A stretch of 14,959 nt of DNA from Candidatus Kapaibacterium sp. (GCA_030830285.1 JAURNF010000047.1:1-14959); one strand, 5' to 3'. Counted from the first letter of the stretch, positions 7,155 to 14,887 are shown. Numbers and translations: made by a program. Notes: generated by a model not told the origin, from the sequence alone.

Positions 7155-8357
7155 TTACTCTGCAGTTGGCGCACGAAACTCGTCAATGAATGGTGTGACG
7201 TCGTCGAACAGACCCGTCATTGACTCCGTGTGAATGTACTTCGCAACTTCCTGCATGCTGCCCGTCTCACGGAACACGCGTAGTTGGCGATCAGCACCTG
7301 ACCCATTCTCGAGGATGTTGTAGACGTATTCGAGATCTTTTCGTGATCCAAGATCGTCGACGACATCGTCGACGAAGGCAAGCAGTTCAAGAATCAACGC
7401 GCGGGCGGACATCTCGCGCTGGCGTCCGAAGTCGATGAGTTTCCCATCCAGACCATACCGTACAGCGCGCCACTTGTTTTCCATCAGCAAGCTGCGACGG
7501 TAGTGACGGAAGGACAAGTTCTTTTCGTAGAGCGAGAACAGCTTCGCTGCAATGGCCTGACACAGCGCTGCAATGGCAATCGTCTCCTCGACCCGCATCG
7601 GAAGATCGCAGATACGCACTTCGAGTGTTGGGAAGTGTGGGTGCGGACGGATGTCCCACCAGATGCGCTTTGGATTATCGATGCAGCCAGTTTGAATCAG
7701 CAGTTGCACGTATGATTCGTACTCGCGCCAGCTCGCAAACGAGTCGGGGAGTGCCGTACGAGGAAAGCGTTCAAACACCTTTGATCGGTACGACTTCAGA
7801 CCTGAATCAACACCTTCCCAGAAGGGTGAATTCGTCGAAATCGCAAGCACGTGCGGCATGAAGTAGCGCATCTCGTTCATCAGCTGAATCTGCGTTTCGC
7901 GATTCTCGATGCCGATGTGAATGTGCATGCCGAAGATCAGCAGCGATCTCGCTAGAAGCTGCATGTCCTCGACCATGACCGTGTATCGCTCGTCGGGATA
8001 AATCTCTTGGTCCTGCCATCGCGCAAACGGGTGCGAACTCGCCGCGCCAATGAGGATGTTGTTCTGCTTTGCCAGGTGGGCCACAATCGAGCGGATCTTC
8101 CGCACCTCGAATCCGGCCTCGGTGGTGTTGCGACAAATGCCGGTGCCGATCTCCAACATGGAGCCGTGCATTTCGGGTTTGATGTGTTCATGGAGGAGGA
8201 CGCGTCCCTTGCTCAGCAATCCCAGATTCACGTGCGACTTCAGATCGTACGTCGTGGGGTCGAGCACCATGTACTCTTCCTCGATGCCGAGCGTAAAGCT
8301 CGGTCGCTCATAGGGGTTAGCAGGGTCGAAACTCACACCAATGTCATCGCCGGCCAT
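7155..8357 (-). CDS. ybdK: YbdK-type carboxylate-amine ligase (glutamate-cysteine ligase GCS2 family)
   Basis: 400 residues, slightly longer than E. coli YbdK. Characteristic segments: LGIEEEYMVLDP (23-34, ATP/metal glutamates), EMHGSMLEIGTG (62-73), GMHIHIGI (143-150), WWDIRPHPHFPTLEVRICD (233-251) and ENKWRAVRYGLDGKLID (293-309). This is the ATP-dependent carboxylate-amine ligase fold; E. coli YbdK has weak gamma-glutamylcysteine synthetase activity and its natural substrate is unclear. The ATG at 8355-8357 is supported by a purine-rich AAGAGGAA element immediately upstream. The gene is divergent from the unknown gene at 8447 and is followed, only 29 bases away (5 if the TTG start is used), by the S10 carboxypeptidase, hinting at an operon handling small peptides or gamma-glutamyl compounds (inference). 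Confidence 0.9.
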   Translation of the reverse strand: MAGDDIGVSFDPANPYERPSFTLGIEEEYMVLDPTTYDLKSHVNLGLLSKGRVLLHEHIKPEMHGSMLEIGTGICRNTTEAGFEVRKIRSIVAHLAKQNNILIGAASSHPFARWQDQEIYPDERYTVMVEDMQLLARSLLIFGMHIHIGIENRETQIQLMNEMRYFMPHVLAISTNSPFWEGVDSGLKSYRSKVFERFPRTALPDSFASWREYESYVQLLIQTGCIDNPKRIWWDIRPHPHFPTLEVRICDLPMRVEETIAIAALCQAIAAKLFSLYEKNLSFRHYRRSLLMENKWRAVRYGLDGKLIDFGRQREMSARALILELLAFVDDVVDDLGSRKDLEYVYNILENGSGADRQLRVFRETGSMQEVAKYIHTESMTGLFDDVTPFIDEFRAPTAE

Positions 8358-8446
8358 AATTCCTCTTGCAGGTTGCTACGTCGAAGATACAGGTTTCTGT
8401 GTCGGAGGTGCAACCAAGAGCGTCGTCGTTCGTCGTAATATTGACT

Positions 8447-8929
8447 ATGCCTGAATTCAGTATCGAAGGGAATGGACGTCTCGAGAAGACGGCCGTGTAC
8501 TACAACGGTGAACAGCTCGACGGTGTGCGGGAGATCTTCCTCAACATCGACGAGCAAGGATCGTTTGATGCGATGCTCATGTATGTGGGCACTGATGGAC
8601 GATCCTACACGAAGAACATCTTCACCGACTATCTCGAGAATGTGCGTACCGAACCACCAGGGTTCACCGAAGAAGAAGCACAACATCTCTCGATGCTCAC
8701 AGTGATCAGTGATGGTGATCTCGAATCAACCGTGCTCGTGCGGAACAACGAGGAACAGTTCGGTGTGGTAAGCTTATTCGTGCACATCAAGGCACCATCT
8801 GTGCCAGAGGGCGGCGGACTTCGCGCCTTCTTCGGAGGGGCGAAGCAGATCCCCGACGCAACGGAGTTTCGCGCCGAGATCGTGTATCGCGAAGACAACG
8901 ATGAATTGACGACAGAAGGAGTGTTTTGA
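8447..8929 (+). CDS. Conserved-looking protein of unknown function
   Basis: 160 residues from the ATG at 8447, beginning MPEFSIEGNGRLEKTAVYY. No family recognised. The sequence is acidic, with alternating hydrophobic/polar patterning that suggests a mostly beta fold (REIFLNIDE, FDAMLMYVGTDG, STVLVRNN, VVSLFVHIKAP) and a flexible glycine-rich stretch near PEGGGLRAFFGG. There is no signal peptide or membrane segment, so it is probably cytoplasmic. An in-frame TTG at 8366 would add 27 residues but lies next to the ybdK-like ribosome site on the other strand, so the ATG is preferred. An AAGGAG element inside its last codons serves the next gene, which begins 2 bases after the stop. The two are therefore very likely co-transcribed and may act together. 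Confidence 0.75.
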   Translation: MPEFSIEGNGRLEKTAVYYNGEQLDGVREIFLNIDEQGSFDAMLMYVGTDGRSYTKNIFTDYLENVRTEPPGFTEEEAQHLSMLTVISDGDLESTVLVRNNEEQFGVVSLFVHIKAPSVPEGGGLRAFFGGAKQIPDATEFRAEIVYREDNDELTTEGVF

Positions 8930-8931
8930 GC

Positions 8932-9627
8932 ATGCGACCATTCTACCGCATTGGCCTTATTGCAGCGCTCGCTGCATTGGTCTTGATGATTATCCCACTC
9001 GATGCATTTGCGCAACGTCGTGGAGGGGGCTCGTTTGGCGGCAGTCGCGGACGTGGCTTCTCTGCGCCACGGTCGTCGCCGCGGGGTTCGTTCGGTGGCT
9101 CGCGCGGCTCGTCGCCATCGCGTGCAACACCACCACGCAGCGGAGGTGCAAGTCGCTTTGGGAACGCACCAACGATGCGCAATTCGTTCGGTGGTTCGCG
9201 TCTGAACAATTCAAGTGATTACGTCGGACGCTATGGAGCGCCTCGTGCTACTGAGCGCACAACGATGCGCGGAGCGAACGGTACCACCAACTACACCATC
9301 AACCGCTACGGCGGAATGGGTGATGGCTTTATGATGGGGTACATGCTTGGAAGCATCCCATGGTATTGGTCGATGCCGTTTCACCCAGCATTTTACTTCT
9401 CTCGCCCAGCTACAGCAGTCAATCCAGACGGATCTACAGCCGTGTATCCTGGCACGTTCCAATGGGGCACGCTCTTTATGACCCTGCTTGTGGTAGGGGG
9501 CATCATCTTCATCGGATACGTGTGGCTCCGCAATCGTCGCAGACGTATGGCCTATACGACAGCCGGGACGATGGCTGCGTCGTTTGACGATGACCAACGC
9601 CCCGGAGCGCAAAGTTCGTTTATGTAG
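8932..9627 (+). CDS. Exported Gly/Arg/Ser-rich protein with a C-terminal membrane anchor, unknown function
   Basis: 231 residues. An N-terminal signal peptide (hydrophobic 8-22) ends at AFA-Q (cleavage near 27/28). Residues 29-95 are low-complexity and basic, with three copies of the motif SFGGSR (34-39, 53-58, 85-90). A region rich in Met, Gly, Tyr and Trp follows (GGMGDGFMMGYMLGS, WYWSMPFHP), then one strong transmembrane helix at about 181-199, stopped by RNRRRR. The predicted topology is a long exported segment and a short cytoplasmic tail. The ATG at 8932 is preceded by AAGGAG at 8916-8921 (spacing 10); a TTG at 8926 is only 4 bases from it. I recognise no named family. It resembles the Gly/Ser-rich N-terminal parts of Tim44-like bacterial proteins, but that domain is absent. 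Confidence 0.75.
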   Translation: MRPFYRIGLIAALAALVLMIIPLDAFAQRRGGGSFGGSRGRGFSAPRSSPRGSFGGSRGSSPSRATPPRSGGASRFGNAPTMRNSFGGSRLNNSSDYVGRYGAPRATERTTMRGANGTTNYTINRYGGMGDGFMMGYMLGSIPWYWSMPFHPAFYFSRPATAVNPDGSTAVYPGTFQWGTLFMTLLVVGGIIFIGYVWLRNRRRRMAYTTAGTMAASFDDDQRPGAQSSFM

Positions 9628-9630
9628 TAG

Positions 9631-9651
9631 GGGAGAGACCCCGTCTCGCCC
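9631..9651. terminator. Small hairpin between convergent genes, possible bidirectional terminator
   Basis: GGG-a-GAGAC, loop ccc, GTCTC-g-CCC: a 5-bp GC-rich stem extended by 3 more pairs after one mismatch. It sits exactly in the 31-base gap between the stop at 9625-9627 and the stop of the subtilase gene at 9659-9661. There is no T-run on either side, so intrinsic termination would be weak. The position argues for a terminator role. Confidence 0.4.
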
Positions 9652-9658
9652 GTTGAGC

Positions 9659-12600
9659 TTACCGCGTGATCACGATCGGCATGCTACGCATTCCAGCTCC
9701 GTGTGTCATCACCAGCGTATACGCACCTTGTTGAAGTGACCGTACATCGATCTGCGATGTGCCGGGCTGTACATCGTAGCGCGCAGCAAGCTCACCAGAT
9801 GCAGTGATCAGAGTCACCGTCATCGGAACGAACGCACGGATCGTCAACTCCGATGTTGCAGGGTTTGGCCACGCCGTTGCTGAACCCATCGCCATCACAT
9901 CTTCTGCAACAGACACTGGTGGTGTGACGATCGCAGTGAGTGCGAGCTCCACAACCGAAGGTGTGCCGTCGGATGTCATGCGAAGCTTGCCGTTATATGT
10001 GCCAGGCGTGGTGCCTGCGCAACGGAGAGGGATGCTAATGCTACCACCAGAGGCGATCGTTGCCTTTGGCTGTGATGTGATCGTGAACGCGTCAGCTGGG
10101 GTTGCGCCATCCGAAACTGTCTCAAACTTCGACACGGTGATGTCGGATGTTCCAGTGTTGCGCACCGATGCTGTGCGCGTCTTGTTCTGACCGGATTCCA
10201 TCGATCCAAAGTTCAACAGTGTTGTGGTGAACTCTGGGAGCTTTGTTCCGTTCGGTCCTGAGTAGCGGTATTCAAGTTCGCCAAGTGTTGTGCCGGCGAA
10301 GTAGAGCGTTGGACGTGATGTAATCATTGCATGCGTTGAGGCAACAGTTCCTGCGCTCATCGACAGAACGGTTTGCCATGCGCCACCGTTGTTATCGGAA
10401 CCAAGCACTTCTCCGCCACTGCCGATCAAGAGATGATGTCCAGTATTGGCGTTGACGCCTACAGGTGTGAGGCCAAGGTTGAGATCAGCTGCACCAGCGC
10501 GCCAGGTAGAACCACCGTTGACGGATGAGGCAATGCGATATGGAGAATCATTGCTCACACCGGTGCGATACAGGATGATGCCGTTTGTGCTATCGCGGAA
10601 TGCAATCGATACAACCGACGCTCCACTTACGCCGAGTGAGCCTTGTGCCCAGGACTGACCCTTGTTGAGCGAGTAGATAACGCGATTGTTCGACGTTGCG
10701 AACCATATAGCGTCGCCACGCCATGCTGTTGCACCACGAACGATTCGTTCGCTACCAGTAGAAAGTGGTGCAGTTCCAACAGCGGTCCATGCAGCGCCAC
10801 CATTGGTTGTACGAACAACACCGAACTTGCCCGATACTGGATTGCCGACGGCAATGCCGTTGCTTGCATCGAACATGAACACGCCTTCGACTGATGCCAG
10901 GTTCGCGCTGACGTTGATGCCGCTCCAGCTGCTTCCACCATTTGTTGTGCGGCTAATCGTTGCGACATTGTTGCTGAGTCCGCCGATGAGTGCCACTGTA
11001 GGTGACACCGAACGAACAGCTGTCGGCACGAATGGTGGAGTGAGGTAACCGCCTTGTCCGCTTGCCGTGATGCGCACCATTGCGCGCTGACCGAACACCG
11101 TGCCTGCAGCATAGAGTGTTCCGTCCTTGCTGACATCGATGAGGTTCCAGCTTGCGCCGGCTTGTTCGACGATGCTTGTATACGAGTTCGTCGTTGGGAG
11201 GTCAACCGGGACATAGATCGAGGCGTAGTTCGCATACGTACCGCTTGCAATACGCAAGCCGATGCCGATATCGCTTTTGTACCATGGATAGGATGACTTC
11301 ACTTGAATGTCAAACGTGCCGCTTACTTCGCCGTTACGCGCAATGTTGCCAAGCGAGATTGTCGGTGTGCCGAAGTAAGTGACGTTCGGATCGAGCATCA
11401 CTGGAGTGATGATCACATTCGATGCGTCATGGAGAACGTTCTTCACTGTGAATCGCACAGTTGTTCGCTCGTATGTGGTGATGCGACCGCTCACGGAACC
11501 ACCGACGGCAAGTTCCTTCATCACCAGACCAGGCATGCGTTCGCCGCTGGTGAACGATGCGTTGACTTTGACCGCACGTTCTGCGTTGACGCGACCCCAG
11601 TAGAGTGGACGTGAATCAAACGTTGCACCAACGAGTGGGTCCACCGTGCCGCGAATCTGCGCGCGGATCATCTCCGGCGTCCAGTCTGGATGCACTGCCT
11701 TGACCAGTCCCGCGATGCCCGCAGTGAGTGGGGAAGAGAACGACGTGCCAGAGAGTGCACGGTATTGGTTGTTCGGATAGGTGCTTAGGATGTTTTCGCC
11801 TGGAGCGTAGACATCCACGTTGCGTCCGTAGTTCGAGAACCCCGAAACACGATCTGCAGCGGTGCTTGCTCCTACGCTGAGCACTCCGTCCAAGCTTGCT
11901 GGTGACTGGAGATAGAGATCATTGTTGAGTCCATCATTGCCTGATGCAGCAACAACCAGCGAGCCCTTCGCTGTTGCATAGTCTACGAGATCCTGCGCAG
12001 CTGCATCGATGCCAGGGCCACCCCACGAGCAATTGATGATGTGTGCACCAAGATCGGCTGCGTAGGCGATAGCGTTGTAGCCGCGAAGAATTCCACCAAA
12101 GCCGGGATTATCTGATCCGCATTTGATTGCAATGATGCGGCAGTTGAAGCCCGCACCCGCAACACCCTTTGCATTGTTTGTGGAGGCAGAAGCGCAGCCG
12201 CCTACAACCGTGCCGTGCGATGTACCATCGTTGATGGTGCCGCCCGGCGCTGGGTCGTTGTCTGGGCGGACGATACCCTGCTGCGCATCGGCAGCAGAAA
12301 TGTTTCCAACGAAGTCCCAGCCTCGGTAATCGTCGATGAGTCCATTCTTATCATCATCGATGTTGTTGTTCGGGATTTCCTTCGGATTCGTCCAAATGTT
12401 CGCCGACAGATCCTCGTGCTTCCAATCGGTACCAGAATCGATGATGGCAATCACGACGGAGCTCGCACCCTTGGTTACATCCCAAGCCTTATCCACCTTC
12501 ATCAACCCCATCCATGTTTGCGAGCCGTAACGTGGGTCGTTCGGTGTGAAGCTCAGCTTGTGTACCGGCATTGGTACAGCATACTCCACATCTGGATTGT

Positions 12601-13018
12601 CCATCAGGCGGGCGCAGATATCGAACGGATCCGTACCTGCATCGTACCGCACGGAGTACATCCGGTCCAAACCAACGGCCGTGCCGACCGATGCATCTCC
12701 CAGCGTTGGGAACATCGAATTCACTTCTTGCACGTTGAGGTTCATCAGGTCGCGGTTGACCGGACTTGACATGATCGACGTATGTTGGCGCGCAACGCCG
12801 TGAGGCTGACGCGTTTTCACGATTACCATACCTGGTACGTAGGTACCTGGCGCTGGTCGCTGGACCACGATATCGCGTGCCGAGCGCGACACGCCATTCG
12901 GTAACCCTATGGCATCACGGCGGATACGATACGCGTCCTGTCCGGGAAGAAGGCCTGCCCAGGCGGTTCCTACCAGTACGACGAACGAGACAAAGAAGGC
13001 GGTTAAACGTGAGGTCAT
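9659..13018 (-). CDS. Secreted S8 subtilisin-like protease with Asp-box repeats, Ig-like domain and T9SS sorting tail
   Basis: 1119 residues from the ATG at 13016-13018, which sits right before a signal peptide (MTSRLTAFF to GTAWA, about 1-21); a longer TTG-initiated reading upstream is less likely. Order: propeptide-like region (about 55-150); S8 catalytic domain (about 180-485) with D194 in AIIDSG, H268 in DGTSHGT, oxyanion N361 in ASGND and S426 in SGTSFSSP, plus a Ca-binding-like Asn/Asp-rich insert (about 211-232); a beta-rich linker; five Asp-box/BNR-like motifs with the pattern NGGxxW (691-698, 737-744, 783-790, 831-839, 874-881), suggesting a YCF48/sialidase-like propeller; an Ig-like domain (about 930-1030, LNFGSMESGQ and VRNTGTSDI); and a type A T9SS sorting domain from WPNPATSELTI (1050) to the end. 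Predicted export goes through Sec, then T9SS, to the surface or medium. Confidence 0.92.
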   Translation of the reverse strand: MTSRLTAFFVSFVVLVGTAWAGLLPGQDAYRIRRDAIGLPNGVSRSARDIVVQRPAPGTYVPGMVIVKTRQPHGVARQHTSIMSSPVNRDLMNLNVQEVNSMFPTLGDASVGTAVGLDRMYSVRYDAGTDPFDICARLMDNPDVEYAVPMPVHKLSFTPNDPRYGSQTWMGLMKVDKAWDVTKGASSVVIAIIDSGTDWKHEDLSANIWTNPKEIPNNNIDDDKNGLIDDYRGWDFVGNISAADAQQGIVRPDNDPAPGGTINDGTSHGTVVGGCASASTNNAKGVAGAGFNCRIIAIKCGSDNPGFGGILRGYNAIAYAADLGAHIINCSWGGPGIDAAAQDLVDYATAKGSLVVAASGNDGLNNDLYLQSPASLDGVLSVGASTAADRVSGFSNYGRNVDVYAPGENILSTYPNNQYRALSGTSFSSPLTAGIAGLVKAVHPDWTPEMIRAQIRGTVDPLVGATFDSRPLYWGRVNAERAVKVNASFTSGERMPGLVMKELAVGGSVSGRITTYERTTVRFTVKNVLHDASNVIITPVMLDPNVTYFGTPTISLGNIARNGEVSGTFDIQVKSSYPWYKSDIGIGLRIASGTYANYASIYVPVDLPTTNSYTSIVEQAGASWNLIDVSKDGTLYAAGTVFGQRAMVRITASGQGGYLTPPFVPTAVRSVSPTVALIGGLSNNVATISRTTNGGSSWSGINVSANLASVEGVFMFDASNGIAVGNPVSGKFGVVRTTNGGAAWTAVGTAPLSTGSERIVRGATAWRGDAIWFATSNNRVIYSLNKGQSWAQGSLGVSGASVVSIAFRDSTNGIILYRTGVSNDSPYRIASSVNGGSTWRAGAADLNLGLTPVGVNANTGHHLLIGSGGEVLGSDNNGGAWQTVLSMSAGTVASTHAMITSRPTLYFAGTTLGELEYRYSGPNGTKLPEFTTTLLNFGSMESGQNKTRTASVRNTGTSDITVSKFETVSDGATPADAFTITSQPKATIASGGSISIPLRCAGTTPGTYNGKLRMTSDGTPSVVELALTAIVTPPVSVAEDVMAMGSATAWPNPATSELTIRAFVPMTVTLITASGELAARYDVQPGTSQIDVRSLQQGAYTLVMTHGAGMRSMPIVITR

Positions 13019-13198
13019 GGGAGTGTGTCCAACGTGATGTGTCAGCAATGGCATGGAATCTGCCTGCATGTTACTGAAAGCACGGATTTTTCTCAGGCTG
13101 CGATTTTTTTTGAAAACCTCTGTAACCAAGCAACCGGATCTGGTTTCTTGCTCATGTATACGGTCTGAACACCCGTATCCCAACCCGGCAAAAACACG

Positions 13199-13204
13199 TA
13201 TATT
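13199..13204 (+). promoter_or_regulatory. Candidate -10 element for the helical lipoprotein gene
   Basis: TATATT matches five of six bases of TATAAT and would place the transcription start about 20 bases before the ATG at 13232. No convincing -35 hexamer lies at the usual distance. A GGAG ribosome site at 13220-13223 follows, with spacing of 8 to the start codon. Confidence 0.35.
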
Positions 13205-13231
13205 TTCACCTCAGTTTTTGGAGTCACGCAT

Positions 13232-13972
13232 ATGACAAAGCGCAATCTGATGACGACACTGTTCGTCGCGACGATGGCCGCCTTCACATTCGGCCTCACG
13301 GCTTGTACCGAGAACGGCGCAGGTCCAATGGACCCAGCAGGCATCACCGTTGACATGTCGACATCGTTCGACCTCAACGCATTCCCAACGGAATTCACAG
13401 ATGCATCACTCGATCAGCCAATGGTTGAGCGTCCAGATCCGAACAAGGGTCGTCCAGTTCGCACACCGTTTGTGGACCTTCTCCGCCGTCTGAACCTCAC
13501 ATCAGAGCAGCAGACAGCAGTTCAAGCACTTCTCGCATCGCACAACGACTGCGTTAAGGCGGCTCTCGAAGCACTTCGTGCAGCAGAAAAGGCAATCCTT
13601 GATGCAGCGAAGGCAGAAGCAGAAGCAATCAAGCAGCAAGCAAAGGACAGCGTGATCACACGCGAAGAGGCACGCACACAGCTGCGCGCTCTCAATCAGC
13701 GTACACGTGAAGCCCTCAAGTCACTCCCAGGTCGCGAAGAAGCTCGTGCAGCAGTCAAGGCATGTGACGATGCATTCATCGCAGCACTTCGTGGATTGCT
13801 TGACGAAAAGCAAGTCAGCATCCTCGACTCATGGCTCACACGCCGTGTAAAGAAGTCTGGCGATGATGATAAGGGTCCACGCGGTGGTGATAGCACAGGT
13901 ACTGGCGGTCCACGTGGTGGCGACAGCACAGGCAATGGCGGACGTCCTCCAATGGGCGGCGGTCGCGGTTAA
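13232..13972 (+). CDS. Helical lipoprotein, Spy/CpxP-like, with Gly-rich repeat tail
   Basis: 246 residues. Lipoprotein signal peptide with lipobox LTAC and lipidated Cys25. An unstructured linker (26-78) leads to an Ala/Glu/Lys/Arg-rich helical domain (about 78-207) that begins with LLRRLNLTSEQQTAVQALL, an LTxxQ-type motif at 89-94, and ends with a second similar element, LLDEKQVSILDSWL. This arrangement is typical of Spy/CpxP-like periplasmic proteins, which act as chaperones or metal/stress sensors in known cases; function here is inferred. The tail (208-246) is disordered and holds two copies of GPRGGDSTG(T/N)G. The start is supported by GGAG at 13220-13223. Alanine is coded mostly by GCA in the helical part, unlike the GCG/GCC mix of the neighbours, which may reflect high expression. 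A strong terminator follows. Confidence 0.82.
   Translation: MTKRNLMTTLFVATMAAFTFGLTACTENGAGPMDPAGITVDMSTSFDLNAFPTEFTDASLDQPMVERPDPNKGRPVRTPFVDLLRRLNLTSEQQTAVQALLASHNDCVKAALEALRAAEKAILDAAKAEAEAIKQQAKDSVITREEARTQLRALNQRTREALKSLPGREEARAAVKACDDAFIAALRGLLDEKQVSILDSWLTRRVKKSGDDDKGPRGGDSTGTGGPRGGDSTGNGGRPPMGGGRG
13874..13939 (+). repeat. Two tandem 33-bp coding repeats
   Basis: Two in-frame units, 13874-13906 and 13907-13939, encode GPRGGDSTGTG and GPRGGDSTGNG. They differ at a few third-codon positions and at one residue. They form a flexible Gly-rich tail of the lipoprotein. Confidence 0.85.
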
Positions 13973-13992
13973 TCTCCCCTGAAATTTCTCTA

Positions 13993-14037
13993 ACGATGCC
14001 CATTGTCACTCGCTGACGATGGGCATCGTCGTATTTT
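13993..14037 (+). terminator. Rho-independent terminator after the helical lipoprotein gene
   Basis: ACGATGCCCAT at 13993-14003 pairs perfectly with ATGGGCATCGT at 14019-14029. The stem continues inward with a T-G wobble and GTC/GAC, giving about 15 pairs around a 7-base loop. TATTTT follows shortly after (14032-14037). It lies 21 bases past the lipoprotein stop. The right arm contains an in-frame ATG that is unlikely to be the mlaE start. Confidence 0.8.
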
Positions 14038-14042
14038 GCCAT

Positions 14043-14825
14043 ATGATTGGTTCATTGTTTGCCCGTATCGGTCGGCTCGCGCTGGCATTCCTCGCTGAAG
14101 TCGGGCAGATATCTCTGCTGGTGATGGGAATTGTGCGCTATATCCCGCGCGTGTTCCGCGATCGCGCGCTCGTGCTCGAGCAGATGAAGATTGTCGGATC
14201 AGACTCCCTTCCTCTGGTGATCTTGGTTGGGTCGTTCACAGGTGCAATTGCTGCTCTGCAAGCCACGAATCTGTTCGCCAAGTTCAACCTCATCGGTATC
14301 GCCCGTCCATTTATCGGTGGCTCGATTGCCACAGTGGTGTTCACAGAACTTACGCCTGTGCTTACGGCGCTGGTGATTGCTGGACGCGTCGGTGGGGCTA
14401 TTGCCGCTCAAATCGGCACGATGAAGGTATCTGAGCAGATCGATGCTCTGGATATGATGGCAATCGACAAGGATCGATACCTCGGGATGCCACGTGTGAT
14501 GGCGGCCATTACCATGATGCCTGTGCTCGCCGTGTTTTCGAGCGTCGTGGCCTTGGTCGGCGCGTATGTGCTGACCAACTTTATGTTCGATTTTAGTGTG
14601 ACTACGTTTTTTACATCGGTGCAGACCTTCTTCAATCTTGGTGAGATATCCCGCGGACTGCTTAAGTCCCTTGTATTCGGAGGCTTTACGGCCCTCATTG
14701 GCGTCCACGTTGGCTTCCGCACAGAAGGCGGAGCCGAAGGAGTAGGGAACTCCACCGTTCGGGCGTTTACGATCTCTGCAGCCAGCATCCTGGTGATCGA
14801 CGCGCTATTCGGCGTAATCCTTTAA
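14043..14825 (+). CDS. mlaE: MlaE family ABC transporter permease
   Basis: 260 residues, the usual MlaE length. The family signature is clear: ELTPVLTALVIAGRVGGAIA (about 102-121), then the EQ loop KVSEQIDALDMMAID (128-142) that contacts the ATPase, and the C-terminal GFRTEGGAEGVGNSTVRAF (224-242). About five or six membrane helices are visible (for example 57-75, 99-120, 159-180, 205-222, 243-260). Known role: permease of the Mla system, moving phospholipids between inner and outer membranes together with the MlaF ATPase and the MlaD MCE protein. ATG 14043 is preferred over ATG 14019, which is buried in the terminator stem; no Shine-Dalgarno sequence is obvious. The partner genes mlaF and mlaD are not on either side within the window. 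Confidence 0.9.
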   Translation: MIGSLFARIGRLALAFLAEVGQISLLVMGIVRYIPRVFRDRALVLEQMKIVGSDSLPLVILVGSFTGAIAALQATNLFAKFNLIGIARPFIGGSIATVVFTELTPVLTALVIAGRVGGAIAAQIGTMKVSEQIDALDMMAIDKDRYLGMPRVMAAITMMPVLAVFSSVVALVGAYVLTNFMFDFSVTTFFTSVQTFFNLGEISRGLLKSLVFGGFTALIGVHVGFRTEGGAEGVGNSTVRAFTISAASILVIDALFGVIL

Positions 14826-14831
14826 GGCATA

Positions 14832-14848
14832 TCTGTCATCCTGACAGA
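14832..14848. repeat. Short palindrome TCTGTC-N5-GACAGA
   Basis: A perfect 6-bp inverted repeat around ATCCT, 7 bases after the mlaE stop. It could be a small transcript-end hairpin or a repressor half-site pair. No T-run follows, so the terminator role is doubtful. Confidence 0.55.
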
Positions 14849-14858
14849 CTTGGGCCGC

Positions 14859-14881
14859 GATTGGCAGACCCGTTGCCAATC
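14859..14881. repeat. Perfect 8-bp inverted repeat GATTGGCA-N7-TGCCAATC
   Basis: Both arms match exactly around the loop GACCCGT, and TTT follows. It may be the mlaE terminator or an operator. The same bases also fit a sigma-54 promoter (see the overlapping entry). Confidence 0.7.
14861..14877 (+). promoter_or_regulatory. Sigma-54-like promoter candidate
   Basis: TTGGCA (-24) and TTGC (-12) are present, with exactly 10 bases between the invariant GG (14863-14864) and GC (14875-14876), as in the consensus TGGCAC-N5-TTGC. Because the site sits inside a perfect palindrome, the match may be a by-product of the symmetry. Confidence 0.35.
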
Positions 14882-14887
14882 TTTCAC

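Noticed and set aside
9211..9612. 133-codon minus-strand frame
   Set aside because: Shadow of the Gly/Arg-rich exported protein; repetitive codons create long open frames on the other strand.
13019..13183. N-terminal extension of the subtilase from a TTG codon
   Set aside because: It would bury the signal peptide behind 55 polar residues; ATG 13018 sits directly before it.
14019..14042. ATG 14019 as the mlaE start
   Set aside because: It lies in the right arm of the terminator stem, and the extra residues are not typical of the family.
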